This document shows positions 62,573-64,000 of a stretch of DNA of 64,000 nt, piece by piece. The stretch comes from an uncultured Ilumatobacter sp. (GTDB lineage Bacteria > Actinomycetota > Acidimicrobiia > Acidimicrobiales > Ilumatobacteraceae). Made by a program: the position numbers and the translations under genes. The notes under the pieces are model-generated. The model made no database searches and was not told the origin of the DNA. It worked only from the letters and a program-made list of their open reading frames with translations. The DNA lies in assembly GCA_937919625.1 (NCBI GenBank), contig CALFRK010000027.1:35197-99196 (forward strand). The letters are read 5' to 3'. Numbering within the stretch: the first letter of the stretch is position 1; each line of letters begins with the position of its first letter.

Positions 62573-63469
62573 CTAACCCGACTCGACGACAGTGATGCTG
62601 CCCACCATCGAGGGGTGGATCGTGCAGAAATACTCGTAGGCCCCCGGGGTGGCGAAGGCGATGCTCTCGGTGCGATCGTCGGATTCGACGTCGTCGGTGC
62701 GCCACGAGCCATCACGAGCCGAGACGTTGTGCCGAACAGCGTCGTGGTTGTGAAACGCGACTTCGGTGCCGACCGCCACGATCAGGTCTTCGGGAGCGAA
62801 TGCATAGTTCTCGATATCAGCCTCGAAGAATCCTGTAATCACAACGTCGTTCGGGGTCTCGCCGTGCTCGTGCCCTGCTCCGAGGTCACCTTCGAGGAGG
62901 ATCTCCAAGTCGGATCCGGCGATGTGCAACACCAGTGGTTCGATGCCGAGCGGGGTTTCGAACAACATCGTGAGGTAGGCCCCGAAGCCCTTCGCGATAT
63001 GGCCGGAATCGACGACCGCTCGATGAGGTGCTGTCGGGTCGAGCCCATCACCCGACACCGTGAACATCTCGGGCCGGGGATCGAACCCGATATCGTCGGA
63101 ACCGATAACGAACATGTCGACCGCAAACCGTCGGTAGCCGTCGGGGATCGGGTCGGGCATCATGCTCGCCGGCATGCTCATCGCAGCCATCACCTCTGGG
63201 CGAACCGCATCGACTCGGATCTCGGCATGGTCCAACTGGATGCCCTCACCGAGGGCCACAAAGCCCTCGTTGCCGTGGTCGTGGTCGTCATGGTCGTGAC
63301 CGCCGCCACTCCCGAACAGCAACCTCGCCCCGCCCAGCAGGAACACGGTCATGACCGCCACGATGGCGAGCGCGGTCAACGAGGTGCCGGACCGCCGCCG
63401 CCGCTCCGACCGTTTAGGCGCCGCGTCCTCGCCCCGCGTCTCGATCAGTTTTGTTTCAATGTGAACCAC
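62573..63469 (-). CDS. Membrane-anchored protein with His-rich loop and C-terminal cupredoxin domain
   Basis: A protein of about 298 residues: basic N-terminus (KRSERRRR), one membrane helix (SLTALAIVAVMTVFLLGGAR), a His/Asp loop (GGGHDHDDHDHGNEG), a middle beta-rich region, and a C-terminal cupredoxin domain with His in AVRHNVSARDGSW and the loop CTIHPSMVG (C-x2-H-x2-M). It should hold type-1 copper outside the membrane, as do the domains of the 885-residue protein at 1.3-3.9 kb. The GTG start overlaps the end of the upstream frame by 25 bases, so they are coupled; the start is not certain. Confidence 0.82.
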   Translation of the reverse strand: MVHIETKLIETRGEDAAPKRSERRRRSGTSLTALAIVAVMTVFLLGGARLLFGSGGGHDHDDHDHGNEGFVALGEGIQLDHAEIRVDAVRPEVMAAMSMPASMMPDPIPDGYRRFAVDMFVIGSDDIGFDPRPEMFTVSGDGLDPTAPHRAVVDSGHIAKGFGAYLTMLFETPLGIEPLVLHIAGSDLEILLEGDLGAGHEHGETPNDVVITGFFEADIENYAFAPEDLIVAVGTEVAFHNHDAVRHNVSARDGSWRTDDVESDDRTESIAFATPGAYEYFCTIHPSMVGSITVVESG

Positions 63470-64000
63470 AATACGTCGACGCCCATCTGGTGGCTACTGC
63501 CCTTCGCCCGGCTCTCGACCCGGGCTCGCACCTGGCCGGCGGGCGAGACGAACCGGTTGGGATCACCACTGACCGTCACGGTCAGTGGCGCCGTCGCGGT
63601 GGTCGGGGCGCTCGTGCTCCAGACGCTCTCCCAGGCGGCACTCTGGACGTTCCAGAGCAACAACTTCTGGCTGACGCCGCTGGTCGTCTGATGCGGCTCG
63701 AACGAGATGTCGAGTTTGGTGACCACGCCGACGGTGGCGGAGCCGGATGCCTCGAACGCGGTGACCTCGTTCTTGCCTTGGCGTCGGGAGGCGAGCAGCA
63801 GCTCGTTGCTGTCGTCGTCGGCCCCCAATGACGTCACGTCGCCGGAGCTCGTCTGAGCGTCGACGATCTGGAGCGACGTCATCTTGAGGACGACATCGGT
63901 GGGCGGTGGCGCCGGGTTGCTGACGACATCGGTGGGCGGTGGCGCCGGCTTGACCACATAGTCGTCGGCGCCGAGCTCGAGCCCGGCGACACGGTCGGAT
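63445..64000 (-). CDS. Receiver-like C-terminus fused to proline-rich repeat and secreted-type domain (partial, runs off the window)
   Basis: The frame is open from the edge of the window. Its first visible residues, SDRVAGLELGADDYVVKPA, match strand 4-helix 4-strand 5 of an OmpR-type receiver (GLELGADDYxxKP). Directly after this come two copies of PAPPPTDVV, then a domain (TSLQIVDAQTSSGDVTSLGA, later KLLLWNVQSAAWESVW and ending VDVLWFTLKQN) that looks like an extracellular beta-sandwich. No DNA-binding domain follows the receiver part. This may be a chimaera formed by rearrangement. The N-terminus is not in the window. Confidence 0.6.
   Translation of the reverse strand, partial: SDRVAGLELGADDYVVKPAPPPTDVVSNPAPPPTDVVLKMTSLQIVDAQTSSGDVTSLGADDDSNELLLASRRQGKNEVTAFEASGSATVGVVTKLDISFEPHQTTSGVSQKLLLWNVQSAAWESVWSTSAPTTATAPLTVTVSGDPNRFVSPAGQVRARVESRAKGSSHQMGVDVLWFTLKQN

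Noticed and set aside
1..64000. CRISPR array, rRNA operon, prophage or insertion sequence
   Set aside because: No regularly spaced repeats with unique spacers, no rRNA sequence, and no transposase, integrase or phage structural genes were seen.

Overview
The window is high-GC DNA densely packed with genes, and it reads as chromosome of a free-living actinobacterium. The best match in style is the class Acidimicrobiia (Ilumatobacter-like); this is inferred from gene content and not proven. Pointers are F420/deazaflavin-type enzymes (LLM oxidoreductase, DDN family), an MT0933-type antitoxin, an SCO6745-family protein, a DUF3516 helicase, an uncoupled mraY, and many secreted lipoproteins with Asp/Glu/Thr/Pro-rich linkers. 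Only one RNA gene, tRNA-Val(UAC), is visible. I see no rRNA, CRISPR array, complete insertion sequence or prophage.

Layout. 1-5.4 kb: end of an enoyl-CoA hydratase, a VOC protein, a giant secreted protein with seven cupredoxin domains, and a serine hydrolase. 5.5-10.6 kb: S4 RNA-binding protein, Ski2-like helicase, universal stress protein, methyltransferase, SRPBCC protein. 10.7-16.2 kb (minus strand): mraY, a PlsC-like acyltransferase and a tightly coupled heme cluster hemN-hemH-hemY. 16.4-21.1 kb: a DAO-GcvT oxidoreductase, a repeat protein, a LigB-type dioxygenase and a PanB-like protein. 21.2-26.1 kb: Crp/Fnr regulator with NAD(P)HX epimerase, a small membrane protein, and a malic enzyme-FNT channel operon with a possible coupled leader peptide. 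26.3-32 kb: glutaredoxin, lspA, two small metal-binding-type lipoproteins, DUF427, SCO6745-like protein, O-methyltransferase. 32-39.8 kb: secreted GH114-like protein, then a MarR-led operon with two paralogous FtsX permeases, one ATPase and a cysteine-less thioredoxin-fold lipoprotein, followed by a YHYH lipoprotein. 40-46.7 kb: metalloprotease-like lipoprotein, tRNA-Val, DDN protein, PLP decarboxylase, a gene broken by a heptanucleotide tandem repeat, a nonsense-interrupted SRPBCC gene, LLM oxidoreductase. 46.8-53.7 kb: enoyl-CoA hydratase-SDR pair, homospermidine synthase, inositol-phosphatase-like protein, small acidic proteins, DsbA-like and spermidine-synthase-like proteins. 53.9-64 kb: two paralogous NarL-type two-component pairs, small membrane proteins, a Tat-exported multicopper oxidase, a truncated response regulator, a membrane-anchored cupredoxin, and a receiver-like sequence fused to a secreted-type domain that runs off the end.

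A recurrent theme is extracytoplasmic copper or redox chemistry. Cupredoxin-type ligand sets (His...Cys-x2-His-x2-4-Met) occur in three loci, beside a large multicopper oxidase. The most unusual observations are the seven-copy CCATCTT repeat that throws a gene out of frame (possible phase variation), the two-permease ABC export operon with a degenerate thioredoxin-like lipoprotein, the seven-domain cupredoxin protein, and the two-component cluster with truncated and fused receiver pieces.
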